Below, piece by piece: positions 25,261 to 36,862 of a DNA stretch of 64,000 nucleotides; within the stretch, counting starts at the first letter, position 1, and every line of letters begins with the position of its first letter. The stretch is from Torymus aiolomorphi (Eukaryota; Arthropoda; Insecta; Hymenoptera; Torymidae). The translations under genes were made by a program, and so were the position numbers. The DNA lies in NCBI GenBank assembly GCA_036365515.1, contig CM070875.1, positions 98,076,128 through 98,140,127 on the forward strand, given 5' to 3'. Under the pieces are notes generated by a model. That model saw only the letters and a list, made by a program, of their open reading frames with translations, made no database searches and was not told where the DNA came from.

Positions 25261-25804
25261 TATCCACTGTGTATCTGGACACTTATTACAATTCACAAAT
25301 CTTTTGAATTGAATTATAAATCCTATAGTGAGTTAGACTTAATTATCTCACTTTCATCTTCCTTAGAAAAAAGATCTATTTATTTTCATCCGCTAAAAAT
25401 TTTTACTGCCTCTCCTTTAAAATACTTAATTCAATCTTGCCAATGCACATATTTTTCAGTATTAATTTTCATTGAACTGAAACTGTACGCTAAAACAAAC
25501 TGTCACTGCACGCTTGTATTATAATTATACTTACACTTTTCAGACATATCGTCACATACACAATACATTAAATTTTTAGTCCTAAATTCACTTATGAATT
25601 CAAATAATCAATCACTATGAAAAAAATCTTTCTTCATGCTTCTGCAAAATAAACTGTTGAAATCACATGGTTATGTATCTTGGCTTATTTAAGATTTTGA
25701 GTGGTCAGCTGTGCAACTCTGTTGATACTATGGTATTATAGAGCCTGTGCAGACGCTCTCTCGCAGTGCCGAGGAGCACTACGGTCAGCCGCGGTCGGAC
25801 GCGG
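25261..25804. other. Intergenic DNA
   Basis: AT-rich up to about 25,740, then GC-rich with GCCGCGGTCGGACGCGGTAA at about 25,788. No gene recognised. Confidence 0.4.
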
Positions 25805-25986
25805 TAAGGGTAAGTCCAGAATAGGACGCAAACGCTAGCGTAAATGCGCGCGGTTTAGTAATTTCTAGTGGGAATCAAGTTATATCTAGTAATATAGGTA
25901 CAAAATTACTACTTGATTTCCACTAGAAACTACTAAACCGCGCGCATTTACGCTGGCTTTTGCGTCCTATTCTGGACTTACCCTTA
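25805..25986. mobile_element. Foldback element, arms of about 75 bp
   Basis: TAAGGGTAAGTCCAGAATAG at 25,805 is matched by the complement ending at 25,986. Both arms contain AAATGCGCGCGGTTTAGTA. Flanking GC-rich motifs (CGCGGTAAGG / CCTTACCGCGG, the latter at about 26,073) suggest a wider, more decayed outer palindrome. Confidence 0.8.
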
Positions 25987-26109
25987 GAGCGCACGCGCTC
26001 GCTTCTCGCATTGGTTGGAAGCGGGCTCAGCGGACGCGCACGCCTACCAATGAGAGAAGCGAGCACGTGCGCCCTTACCGCGGCTGATCGCGGCTGACCG
26101 CGGCCAAAC

Positions 26110-26854
26110 GCGAGCAAACGCGCTTATGTGTCTAGGGCCTAATCAGTTTTAATTGAATTTCTTAATCCGGTATTACCGAATTTAAATCAATTCAAACTAT
26201 TAAGTCCGATTCAGACCAATTATAAATATAAATACGTTTTAATCGGATTTGATCAATCATATTCTTAAACGAAACGAAACAACAAAGGCAAAATGCGATC
26301 AGTTAAATCAGATTAGAACCGACTCATTTTTATAATCGCTTTGAATTGGACTTAATCGTTCGAATTGGTTTTAATTCGGTAATTCTGTATTAAAAAATCC
26401 AATTAAGGTTCTAATTGGTTATAATAGAATACTTTTAGCAGGGCTGTTAAAAATTACTTAAACCTGTTTCTGTTTTAAACTGTTTATAAATGTTACAAAA
26501 TGTAGGATTTAAAACACATTTTCAAATAGTTTTTAGGAGTTCTAAATAGTTGAAAACAGTTATAAATAGTTTTTAGGAGTTTTAAACTAGGATTAACTAA
26601 TAATAATAACTAATTAATATTTCATAATTAATTAAACGAATGATATTTGAGAATTATATTTATGATTTTTTGAATGATATTTAAGAATAATTAATAATGT
26701 GTAATAAATTAAACTATTATAACTATGAAAAAATGTTAAAAACTGTTACACACTCGCTACGCTCGGGCGCTTATACACGCCGTGCCGTAATGTGCAACTT
26801 ATGCCACTAGTATCGTAATGCATGTATTATAGTATATTACGCAACTAGGGAGGT
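26110..26854. other. Intergenic DNA with AAACAGTTATAAATAG-type repeats
   Basis: The stretch at about 26,450-26,590 repeats AGTTTTTAGGAGTT / AACAGTTATAAATAGT motifs, loosely like the decamer arrays at 16,215-16,830. At about 26,752 there is a CACTCGCTACGCTCGGGCG hairpin related to the compound hairpin family. No gene. Confidence 0.4.
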
Positions 26855-27015
26855 AAAGAGCTCGCCTTCGGCTCGGGTGTCAATTTACACGTGCTCTGGG
26901 GTGCCCCTCTTTATCCCCGTGTTGCGTATACGATTTTCCACCATACCCGGGCCGAAAATACCACATTCGCGTTTTTGAGCCGGGAGCGAAAGTGGTACTT
27001 TCGACCAGGGTATGC
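26855..27015. repeat. Compound hairpin repeat (family copy 2)
   Basis: GAGCTCGCCTTCGGCTCGGG at 26,859 is followed by a palindrome at 26,941-27,014 (CCATACCCGGGCCGAAAATA ... AGTGGTACTTTCGACCAGGG). Reverse-complemented, the palindrome aligns over its full length with 8,319-8,394. Confidence 0.75.
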
Positions 27016-27157
27016 TGAAAAAATATTTATTTTATTTAAATAATTTTTTTTTTTATTTCAAAAAAGTTCGTTTATTTATTTTAATAAATAAATAGAATTA
27101 CATAGTCATATAAAATATTATATTTTTATTTAGTCATATAAAATGTCTTAAAGTTCT

Positions 27158-30100
27158 TCATTGTCTCCCCCCCCCCAACCATGAAAAGGGAAAAAGTTGG
27201 GGTAACTGGGGAGCCTGCTGCAGTAATCTCAAACTGTCCTCAACAGCTTTACGTATATTATGCCGCGTCTCCTCCTCGCGTTTTGATTTTTTGTAGCTTT
27301 CCAATTCCTGGAAAATATTTAAAATATTTTCAATATTAAAATATATAGAATAATTTGCGTATGTATATGTGTGCGTGCGTGCACGCGCGTGTGTGTGTGT
27401 GCGCGCATATGTGTGTACAGAGAAAATAAGAAATGTCTCACATCACATGTAATTGTCCACCGAGGCGAAACCGAGGTTGACAAACATGTGATCTGAGGCT
27501 TTCTTTTTTACTTGCCAAGGTGTGTACTTATACTATTTTTCTGCTCGACGGCGCGGGAAAGCGGCAACTTCGTTTTGCTCAGCGGCCGGAAAGCGCCACT
27601 TCCCGGACGCTGCGCGAAACGAAGTTGCCGCTTTCCGGCACCGTCGAGCAGAAAAATAGTATACACACCTTGGAAAGTAAAAAAGAAAGCCTCAGATCAC
27701 ATGTAATTGTCGGCCGAGGCGAAGCCGAGGTTGACAAACATGTGATCTGAGACATTTCTTATTTTACTAGCCTAGGTACGTAATATACTACATTGTTACG
27801 GCAGGGAAGGAAGAAAAGACGAAAACAGAAGTTCAGAGAAAGAGTAAGAGGGAAAGATAAAACAGGAGAGGAGCAGGAAGAAAGAAGGAAAAGAGAAAAT
27901 TACCAAAATAAGGTTAAGTTTCCTGGAGGACCGAAGCAAACTCATTCTTGACATTGAATTGACAAGGAGGAGGAGATAAATAGGAAAAAACTATGAAAAA
28001 GGTGGAGAGAATTGGATACAATGAAACATAAGATGAAGGATTTCGTGATTAAGGCAAGAAGACTGGAGGAGATACAAAAAATGGAGGAAGCGATAGGGAT
28101 GAAAGAGGAATTTGAAAAGCTTCGGCAGGAGATATACTGGCGGAAAGTGGAGTTGAAAAAGGAAAGGGTAGAGTACACTCACTCATAAGTGAAAAAAAGT
28201 ACACTCACTCATAAGTCACACAAACAAAAGAGAACAAAATGTATTTTATACCACTCTAACCTCAAAATCACAACTTTGGTATGATTTTTCGGTGATCGTG
28301 GTATAAAATATCGTTCGACACGAGTGCGGAAGTTGATTATTTACTTCATGTGACTTTTCGCACTCGCTTCGCTCAAAAAATATACTATAAAATTTTATTA
28401 CTTTCTCAAGCTCTTCACTTTTCCTCTTCAGATCCTCATTTTCTTTCAATAGCTGTGAGTATGACGGGGAATTATTAAAACCGCTTGTTTTACCGCGTCC
28501 TCCACCACGACCACCACGCCAATTTGACCGCTGAAAAATTTTTAAGAATTATTAAAAACATATTTAAATATTATATAAAAATTACAATATTAATACTTAC
28601 ACCATATGAATTGTAGTTCGATCTATTATTGTAATTATTGTAGTAATAATCATCCTGAAATAAAATAAAGAAAAATTAGAAAAATATAGAAATTTGTTCA
28701 ATTATATAAATAACATTATAACCTACATAATAATTTTCCTCTTGTTCCCCGTCATATTCATACTAGAAACATAAAAATGTATTAATTTAATTAAATGTAA
28801 CGGTTGCAAAAGGTCAGTAGTCCAGAATGTGTATATGTACAGTTCCTTGTTTGTTGGAAAACAAAGAACACAGCATAAATATTCTGGACTATCGCCCTTT
28901 TGCATTATTGTACATAATGGGTGCTACACGTACAAAGAAAAAGTTTCAGATACAAAATTTAACATGGGTTAGTATATCTATATATATGAGGAACATCTCT
29001 TAGCTGTCCCTGTTCCTTATATATATAGATCTACTAAACCATATTAAATTTTGTATCTGTAACTTTTTCTTTTTGCCTGTTGCGTCCTTAAGGCCTTGAC
29101 ATGAGAGAAGGATCAAAGAGGTACAAAGCCACAGATATACCAATAAGGGGCAATGTACATAAGCCCCGTAACGCGCTGCTCTGCACTGCTCTGCTCTGCT
29201 CTGTTCTGCTCTGTTCTGCGCAGACCCGGTCCAATTTCAATTCAGTTCCGTTTGTAAGCGATTTTACCTTTACTTGTTTCAGAATTCTAGACCGGAATAG
29301 AGCGGAACGGAGAGGAGCAGAACCGAGCAGATCAGAGCAGAGCAGAGCAGCGCAGAACGGGGCTTATGTACATTGCCCCTAACATCGGTTACTATATCTA
29401 TATATACAAGGAACAGTAAGATACAAATGACTTTTTTCCTCACTGTTCCTCTATATATAGATATAGTAACCCATATTATTAGTGTATCTGTGTCGTCGTA
29501 CCTCTTTGATCGTTTTTTCATGTAGAGGCCTCAACTCTTGTATATCTTGAAGCAGCTATAAAGAAAAAAAGGATCTTTGATAAAGTGCAAATAACTGCAA
29601 ATAAATTTAGATAACGAACCTGCTTGATAAAGTCCTTATGCTACTGGTGAATCATATTCATTGCTGTACTCATTTCAACATAAAATTTTCGTTGTTTGTT
29701 ACTCACATAAATTTATTTGCAGCTATGTCATATACACTTCACCAAAGACACTTTTTTTCTTTATAGCTGCTATAACTAGATATACAAGAGTAGGTATAAT
29801 AATCACTCAGCAAAAAGTCAGTAGTCCTGAATGTGTATGTACAGTTATCCAGTTCCTTGTTTCTTTGGAAGACAAAGAACGTGAGAATTAAGCATAAATA
29901 TTCTAGACTACCAGTGTAGTGGGTATGACATAGTTATAAATTTATGAGAATACCAACAACGAACCTTTTATCTTGAAATGAGGCGAGCAGTGAATATTAT
30001 TTAACAGAAGCATAATGACTTTATTAAGAAGGTTCGTTATTTATTTATTTATTTGCGGCTATGCCATGCACTTTATCAAAGAATTTTTTTTTGTTTATAG

Positions 30101-33100
30101 CTGCTAGAAGATGTACAAGTGTATTAGGTATGCTTATGCTTCGGTTAAATCATATTCACTGCGGTCCCCATTTCAAGATAAAAGGTTCGTTGTTTGTTAT
30201 TCTCATAAATTTATTAGCAACTATGTCATATACACTACACTGGTAGTCTAAAATATTTATGCTTACTTCTCATGTTCTCTGTCTTCCAACAAACAAGGAA
30301 CTGGATAACTGTAGTACATACACATTCAGGACTACTGACTTTTTGCTGAGTGATTATTATACCTACTCTTGTATATCTAGTTATAGCAGCTATAAAAAAA
30401 AAGTGTCTTTGGTGAAGTGTATATTGCATAGCTGCAAATAAATTTATGAGAGTAACAAACAACGAACATTTTATCTTGAAATGAGGACGGCAATGAATAT
30501 GATTCACCAGTAGTATAAGGGCTTTATCAAGCAGGTTCGTTATCTAAATTTATTTGCAGTTATGTCATACACTTTATCAAAGATCCTTTTTTTCTTTATA
30601 GCTGCTATAAGATATACAAGTGTAAGTATAATAATCACTCAGCAAAAAGTCAGTAGTCCTGAATGTGTATGTACAGTTATCCAGTTTCTTGTTTGTTCGA
30701 AAACAAAAAGCATCAGTTAACTGAGCATAAATATTCTGGACTACCACCCTTTTACAGAGTGATTATTATAGCTACACTTGTATATCGTATAGCAGCTATA
30801 AACAAAAAAAATTTCTTTGATAAAGTGTATCACATAGCTGCAAAAAAATTTAGATAACGAAGCTGCTTGATAAAGCCCTTATGCTATACTGTTGAATAGT
30901 ATTCATTGCTGTCCTTGTTTGTTGGAAAACAAAAAACATCAGTTAACTGAGCATAAATATTCTGGACTACCGGTGTTGTGTATATGACAGCTGCAAATAA
31001 ATTTATGAGTGTAACAAACAACGAACATTTTATTTTGAAATGAGGACAGCAATGAATATGATTCAACAGTATAGCATAATGGCTTAATCAAGCAGGTTCA
31101 TTATCTAAATTTATTTGCAGCTATGTCATACACTTTATCAAAGAAATTTTTTTTCTTTGTAGCTGCTTTAAGATATACAAGTGTAGGTATATAATAATCA
31201 CTCTGTAAAAGGCCGCTAGTTCAGAATGTGTATGTGCAGTTATGCAGATCCTTGTTTGTTGGAAAATAAAGAACATGAGAACTAAGCATAAATATTCTGG
31301 CCTACCAGTGTTGTGTATATGACATAGTTGCTAATAAATTTATGAGAATAACAAACAACGAACCTTTTATCTTGAAATGAGGAGAGCAGTGAATATGATT
31401 TAACAGAAGCATAATGACTTTATTAAGAAGGTTCGTTATTTATTTATTTATTTGCGGCTATGTCATGCACTTTATCAAAGAAATTTTTTTTTGTTTATAG
31501 CTGCTATAAAATATACAAGTGTAGGTATGCTTATGCTTCTTTATATCATATTCATTGCTCTCGTCATTTCAAGATAAAAGGTTCATTGATTATTATTCAC
31601 ATAAATTTATTAGCAACTATGTCATATACACTACACCGGTAGTCTAGAATATTTATACTTACTTCTCATGTTCTTTGTTTTCCAACAAATAAGGAACTGG
31701 ATAACTGTGCATACTCATTAAGGACTACTGACTTTTTGCTGAGTGATTATTATACCTACTCTTGTATATCTAGTTATAGCAGCTACAAAGAAGAAAAGTG
31801 TCTTTGGTGAAGTGTATATGACATAGCTGCAAATAATGTTATGAGAGTAACAAGCAACGAACTTTTTCTCTCGAAATGAGGATGGCAATGAATATGATTC
31901 ACCAGTAGCATACGGGCTTTATCAAGCAGGTTCGTTATCTAAATTTATTTGCACTTATGTCATACACTTTATCAAAGAAATTTTTTTTCTTTATAGCTGC
32001 TATAAGATATACAAGTGTAAGTATAATAATCACTCTCTAAAAGGCCGGTAGTCCAGAATGTCTATATACAATTATCCAGTTCCTTGTTTGTTCGAAAACA
32101 AAAAACATCAGTTTACTGAGCATAAATATTCTGGACTACCACCCTTTTACAGAGTGATTATTATACTTACACTTGTATATCTTATAGCAGCTATAAAGAA
32201 AAAAAAATTTCTTTGATAAAGTGTATGACATAACTGCAAATAAATTTAGATAACGAACCGGCTTGATAAAGCCCTTATGCTACTGGTGAATCATATTCAT
32301 TGCCGTCCTCATTTCAAAATAAAATGTTCGTTGTTTGTTACTCTCATAAATTTATTTGCAGCTATGTCATATACACTTCACCAAAGACACTTTTCTTCTC
32401 TGTAGCTGCTATAACTAGATGTACAAGAGTAGGTATAATAATCACTCAGCAAAAAGTCAGTAGTCCTTAATGAGTATGCACAGTTATCCAGTTCCTTGTT
32501 TGTTGGAAAACAAAGAACATGAGAAGTAAGTATAAATATTCTAGACTACCGGTATAGTGTATATGACATAGTTGCTAATAAATTTGTGTGAATAATAATC
32601 AACGAACCTTTTATCTTGAAATGACGAGAGCAATGAATATGATTTAACAGAAGCATAAGCATACCTACACTTGTATATTTTATAGCAGCTATAAACAAAA
32701 AAAAATTTCTTTGATAAAGTGCATGACATAGCCGCAAATAAATAAATAAATAACGAACCTTCTTAATAAAGTCATTATGCTTCTGTTAAATCATATTCAC
32801 TGCTCCCCTCATTTCAAGATAAAGGTTCGTTGTTTGTTATTCTCATAAATTTATTAGCAACTATGTCATATACACAACACTGGTAGGCCAGAATATTTAT
32901 GCTTAGTTCTCATGTTCTTTATTTTCCAACAAACAAGGATCTGCATAACTGCACATACACATTCTGAACTAGCGGCCTTTTACAGAGTGATTATTATATA
33001 CCTACACTTGTATATCTTAAAGCAGCTACAAAGAAAAAAATTTCTTTGATAAAGTGTATGACATAGCTGCAAATAAATTTAGATAACGAACCTGCTTGAT

Positions 33101-34321
33101 TAAGCCATTATGCTATACTGTTGAATCATATTCATTGCTGTCCTCATTTCAAAATAAAATGTTCGTTGTTTGTTACACCCATAAATTTATTTGCAGCTGT
33201 CATATACACAACACCGGTAGTCCAGAATATTTATGCTCAGTTAACTGATGTTTTTTGTTTTCCAACAAACAAGGACAGCAATGAATATTATTCAACAGTA
33301 TAGCATAAGGGCTTTATCAAGCGGGTTCGTTATCTAAATTTTTTTGCAGCTATGTGATACACTTTATCAAAGAAACTTTTTTTGTTTATAGCTGCTATAC
33401 GATATACAAGCGTAGCTATAATAATCACTCTGTAAGAGGCCGGTAGTCCAGAATGGACTACTTATTTGCAGCTTCTAATAAAAATAGGTAATATGTACCT
33501 CTCTGGGCGGATTCGGGTCTTCAGCTCTGGCTGGAGGCAGTGGATTCGGTGGTAGGTGCTCATTGTTAGCAGCATCTGGAAGTGGTTCTGCAACTCTTGG
33601 TGCTGGCTGTTGCTGCTCGGGTTCAACTCTTACCACTGGTGCTGGGGGTTGGTTTCTTGGCGCTGGGGGTTGGTTTCTTGGCGCTGGTGGTGGTGGTGGT
33701 GGTGGATGCGGCTGTCTAGCGACCTCAGCGTAAGTCCCTCCTCTGCCTCGACGCAAAGGAGGAAAGTTGTCCCTATTTTGTTTCCCGCCGCCACGTTGTG
33801 TGCGTCCTCCTATATGTATTTAAAATAGTAGTCAATTACTGTGGATTAAATATACTTGTCCACACGACGTGCCGGAAGGTCGATTTCCCGCACCTTGTGT
33901 GAAACAATAATGATTTACTTAACTCGTGCAGAAATTAGGTGATCGCACGTTGTTCGCCCGTGCATGACTTACCTAATTCCCGCACTAGTTACGTTATATG
34001 TAAAATATAATTTTTTGCCTAGTGGGCCGAAAGTGGTACTTTCGGCCCACTAGGCAAAAAAAAACTTTGAAAGCCTATAAACACGTGTAAATTGCCACCC
34101 GAACCGAAGACGAGAGTGGCAAACACGAGATGTGGTCTGGCCAATTTTACTCCCGTGGAGCGTTACTATTTTGCATCATAAATACCGCCGCCGCAATACC
34201 ACCGCCGAAAATACCACATTCGCATTTTTGAGTCGGGAGCGAAAGTTGCACTTTCGGGCAGGGTATGGTAAAAACATATATAATTATGCATGCATACAAA
34301 CAATTGCACGTTACCTGCCAT
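27158..34321 (-). CDS. RGG-box, proline-rich, coiled-coil protein of unknown function (six exons)
   Basis: Predicted coding exons (minus): 34,321-34,315, 33,809-33,499, 28,762-28,727, 28,654-28,601, 28,530-28,402 and 27,307-27,158. All have GT donors and AG acceptors, and the phases agree, giving 228 residues. In order: a Gly/Arg start (MAGGRTQRGGG), a second RGG patch, a long Pro-rich segment with a PPPPPPP run, a Tyr/Asn-rich tract (DDYYYNNYNN), another RGG box (RGGRGGGRG), and a charged coiled coil spanning the last two exons (KENEDLKRKSEELEK then ELESYKKSKREEE). RGG plus Tyr/Asn-rich composition is common in RNA-binding, condensate-forming proteins, but I recognise no folded domain and give no function. 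The ATG has a favourable AAGAAATGG context. An AATAAA-like signal lies just past the stop (about 27,128). Intron 2 (about 4.7 kb) is filled by palindromic repeats. Confidence 0.62.
27425..27766. mobile_element. Nested foldback with compound hairpin modules (family copy 3)
   Basis: Inner arms run from about 27,515 (CCAAGGTGTGTAC) to 27,672, with TTCTGCTCGACGG and AAGCGGCAACTTCGTTT matched by their complements. Outer modules at 27,440-27,495 and 27,690-27,752 are each self-complementary (TCACATGTAATTGTC ... GACAAACATGTGA) around a GAGGCGAAACCGAG or GAGGCGAAGCCGAG hairpin. It sits in the last intron of the minus-strand RGG gene. Confidence 0.75.
28021..28188 (+). pseudogene. Possible coiled-coil protein fragment (55 codons)
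   Basis: An ATG-initiated frame of 55 codons with the Lys/Glu-rich, helix-prone sequence RRLEEIQKMEEAIGMKEEF. It lies in an intron of the RGG gene on the opposite strand, within purine-rich DNA. It may be a remnant of a transposon ORF1-like coiled coil or simply a purine-rich chance frame. No domain was recognised. Confidence 0.2.
28934..29523. repeat. Cluster of nested palindromes with CTGCT pentamer arms
   Basis: Palindrome A is 28,934-29,072 (GATACAAAATTTAACATGG and its complement). Palindrome B is 29,100-29,523 (GATCAAAGAGGTAC and its complement). Inside B, palindrome C at 29,147-29,379 has GGGGCAATGTACATAAGCCCC ends and arms built from CTGCTCTGCTCTG on the left and AGAGCAGAGCAG on the right. 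Palindrome D at 29,388-29,470 has GTTACTATATC ends. A and D share the TATATCTATATATA...AGGAACA core, so they are related. Confidence 0.7.
29550..30612. repeat. Large palindrome centred near 30,081
   Basis: AGCAGCTATAAAGAAAAAAA near 29,549 and its complement near 30,590-30,605 mark the ends. Intermediate landmarks (AAAAGTCAGTAGTCCTGAAT; GAATCATATTCATTGC) occur on one arm and reverse-complemented on the other. The arms are about 500 bp. It lies in intron 2 of the minus-strand RGG gene. The several 60-90 codon frames here are repeat artefacts, identical on both strands. Confidence 0.75.
30728..33460. repeat. Giant palindrome, arms of about 1.36 kb, centred near 32,094
   Basis: Equivalent segments mirror around 32,094: 30,884-31,066 with 33,121-33,303, and 31,460-31,642 with 32,541-32,729 encode the same short peptide frames on opposite strands. 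The building block (CAGCTATAAACAAAAAAA, GATAAAGTGTATGACATAGC, TTAGATAACGAACCTGCTTG) is the same as in 29,550-30,612, so both palindromes derive from one family. It lies in the intron between the RGG gene exons at 33,499 and 28,762, so the pre-mRNA would carry a hairpin of more than 1 kb. Confidence 0.8.
33855..34275. repeat. Compound hairpin repeat (family copy 4) with a perfect 24-bp-arm palindrome
   Basis: Positions 34,011-34,034 and 34,038-34,061 are exact reverse complements around a 3-base loop (GCCTAGTGGGCCGAAAGT and complement). Next come the hairpin module at 34,085-34,130 (CACGTGTAAATTGCCACCCG) and a copy of the long palindrome at about 34,197-34,268 (AAAATACCACATTCGCATTT ... GGGCAGGGTATGG). 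The copy lies in intron 1 of the RGG gene, immediately downstream of its first exon. Confidence 0.75.
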
Positions 34322-34498
34322 TTCTTGAATTTTCCTTAGCTCTGTAAGTAGCAAGTACACTTCAATGTGCAAGTTGCTGCGAGATAACCGCTCTGGCTCG
34401 TGGTCCAAACAGGAAAGAACGGGAAGAGAAGCGGGAACGAACTAATTTCCTGAGGCTGGCAGTGTTGCCAAGTTCAGTGTCGCTGATTGGCCGGTTCA
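34322..34498 (-). promoter_or_regulatory. Presumed 5' UTR/promoter of the RGG gene
   Basis: Sequence upstream of the ATG at 34,321 on the minus strand. An in-frame open stretch runs upstream to about 34,408 but has no ATG, so the 34,321 start is preferred. Promoter role is inferred from position only. Confidence 0.3.
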
Positions 34499-34784
34499 TG
34501 TGCCGCGCCCCCCACCTTTCAGCGTGCTGCTCTCTCCCCGCGAATCGACGTGATTGACGCTCATATGTTGATGCGAGCACCTTTGTTTTCCCGGGTGAAG
34601 ACACACCTCGTTTGGACGGGAGCGGGCATGAAATTTTTTCAGGCACACACGTCAAGGCGGGGTGCCGGCATGAGAAAATTCCATGCCAGCTCCCGCCGAA
34701 ACGACGCCTATTGGAAAAACAAAGGTGCTCACATCAACATTCGCGAGGAGAGAGCGGCACGTTGAAAGGAGAGGGGCGCGACAC
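34499..34784. mobile_element. GC-rich foldback between two divergent genes
   Basis: Left arm TGTGCCGCGCCCCCCACCTT and right end GAAAGGAGAGGGGCGCGACA pair, as do GCGAGCACCTTTGTTTTCC and GGAAAAACAAAGGTGCTC, and an inner pair around GGAGCGGGCATGAAATTTT / AAAATTCCATGCCAGCTCC. The open frames here are palindrome artefacts. Confidence 0.7.
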
Positions 34785-34815
34785 AGGCGTTCGTTATGAC
34801 TACTTCTCTCCGTGT

Positions 34816-34990
34816 AGTTATGGCCCGAAGAGTTGAAAAAATAACATTTCCGGGAAAAAATTATCTAAAAATGCTTAAAACCACAAAAAACAATAAAAAT
34901 TCCTATAATTCATTAATTAAAAGCAGTTTTTCCATAACAAAATTATTTACTTCAGGATATCTTAAATTTTCAACTCTTCGGGCCATAACT
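34816..34990. mobile_element. Small foldback with AGTTATGGCCCGAAGAGTTG termini
   Basis: The 25-30 bp termini are exact inverted repeats; the AT-rich interior shows no gene. It lies in the shared upstream region of the RGG and PRAS40-like genes. Confidence 0.75.
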
Positions 34991-35510
34991 GCATGTGTAA
35001 TTTAGGCCTTCTGCCATGAAACTCCATGGAATAGTTTTCTCCAAAAGTAACGCCAATGACAAAAATTGAAAATGCTATATCACTGAGTAAAATTGGTCTA
35101 CAGATTCAGTCTTGGGCCTTTTTTATCAGAAATAGTGTATATCAAGGAACGCGGGAGCGTTCCGAAGGCAAGTATAGAAGAGCCTTAGGACGACCGCGTG
35201 AATATATACTTTGAAATGGATGTACGAGAAATTCAATGCGATTATATACCTATTGCGTTAGTTTCAACTATATAACATATCCCTCTTAATCGAAAGCCAT
35301 TTCATTGCTCTACTCAAATCGAAAGGTTTCATTTAAAAAGATTGTCTCATTCAAAAGATTTAGAGATCTGAATATTTTTATGTACGATTTCCTTTCCGAT
35401 TTTTTCTCCACATTCTTCAGTCTGCACAAACTATACATTTTTGTCCGACCGGTACATAGTATAGCATTTTTGTCCGACCGACTAGAAGAGAGAGAGGGAG
35501 GAAAGAGAGA
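34991..35510. other. Intergenic DNA upstream of the PRAS40-like gene
   Basis: No gene recognised; possibly holds the promoter of the divergent gene pair. Confidence 0.35.
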
Positions 35511-35516
35511 AGAGCG

Positions 35517-35567
<51 letters not shown>

Positions 35568-35600
35568 CCGTATATGGTATATATATATATATATATATCT
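35511..35600. repeat. (GA)n and (TA)n microsatellites
   Basis: (GA)n runs at about 35,519-35,564 and (TA)n at about 35,578-35,598. The charged open frame on the plus strand is only the translated GA repeat. Confidence 0.9.
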
Positions 35601-35637
35601 GGTCAATCAACTTAACCTTGTTACTTTATGTATACAT

Positions 35638-36075
35638 ACATAATAACTTTCAATATTTACGCATTAGTTCCGTATACAATCATCATCATTTATACAAGTC
35701 ATTTATACAAGTTATATTGAAAAGACTTTTTACATCGTTGAAATTCGATTTAAATTGACTTGGTGTATATTATAATATATATATATATATATTCAGGTAT
35801 ATTTTCAGATAAGTAGCAAACTTTTATTATAAAATAAAAAAATAATGTTCTTAATATAAGTATTGTTACTTTGTGAAATCTTTTTTTTGTTACAGATTAT
35901 ATCAGAAAGAACAAGGATAATTGACAAGTAGATTATACATAATAACTTTCAATATTTACGCATTAGTTCCGTATACAATCATCATCATTTATACAAGTCA
36001 TTTATACAAGTTATATTGAAAAGACTTTTTACATCGTTGAAATTCGATTTAAATTGACTTGGTGTATATTATAAC
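35638..36075. repeat. Direct duplication of about 138 bp upstream of the PRAS40-like gene
   Basis: Positions 35,638-35,775 and 35,937-36,074 are essentially identical, starting at CATAATAACTTTCAATATTT and ending near GACTTGGTGTATATTATA. The 160 bp between them contains (TA)n and a TTTTTTTTGTTACAG stretch that looks like a splice acceptor at about 35,895. The repeat may duplicate a 5' UTR or promoter segment. Confidence 0.85.
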
Positions 36076-36862
36076 TACATGCCAGTTCAATTGGACTCCA
36101 GTGTTTTATAATTTGTCATAAAACAGTTTGTTTATAGTATACTTCACGTGTTACTTTAAACAATTTTGAATGTTTACATTAAGATATAATATGGAATTAC
36201 TGTTTTTGTAAAGAGAATTTCTTTTCTTTATCAAATTTTTCATTTCAATATTTTACATCTTACTATAAGAATATAACAAATATCATGTACTAGTAGGAAG
36301 GTTTTAACTTCAAAAAGCATCTAATTCTTAGTTATTCTTAAAGCAATTGTCATCATGCAAATTTTTCATTAGCATACAAGTTATTTTGCATCTTTAAATT
36401 GTTGATATTTCTCAAGCAACTGACTCTTTTAAAAATAAGCGCATGTAGGATTTTATTTGATACCTTTTGATTGAAATATTCTTGAGTAAAGCCAGTACTC
36501 AAATTTGCATGAATTGCAAACTTGTTTTTCAGGTTTTATTCTTTACATCTCTGATAAGTAAGCATTGACATAATCATTGATACTTTGAATGAATGGTATT
36601 TATAAATGATATGTATGCCTAAAAATAATTTTATATCTTCCATAATAAAATTTTTATTTTATTTGTATTGCAGTATTTCATACATTTGTACTAATTAAGT
36701 ATTGATATATTTTTGTTTCAGGCTATAAAGTAAAATACAAGTGGAATGTAAGATGTCATAAAGAAAAGATACAAAAACAGTAACGATATTTCTTGCCAAG
36801 CTAAGAGTGGATTTTTTTGTTGAAGTAATTTAGATAAAGATTTTTCTTTGACAGTTATTAAA

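Noticed and set aside
24569..25524. Long overlapping frames around the effete-like exon on both strands
   Set aside because: Driven by GC-rich and trinucleotide repeat composition; no domain, and the short MALKRINK exon explains the minus strand better.
29661..33303. Many 60-90 codon frames with shared FFIAA/NHIHC sequences
   Set aside because: They are the same palindromic repeat translated on both arms; none has introns, a domain or a unique sequence.
33556..33828. Trp-rich plus-strand frame
   Set aside because: Antisense of the proline-rich exon of the RGG gene; poly-Trp is the complement of poly-Pro codons.
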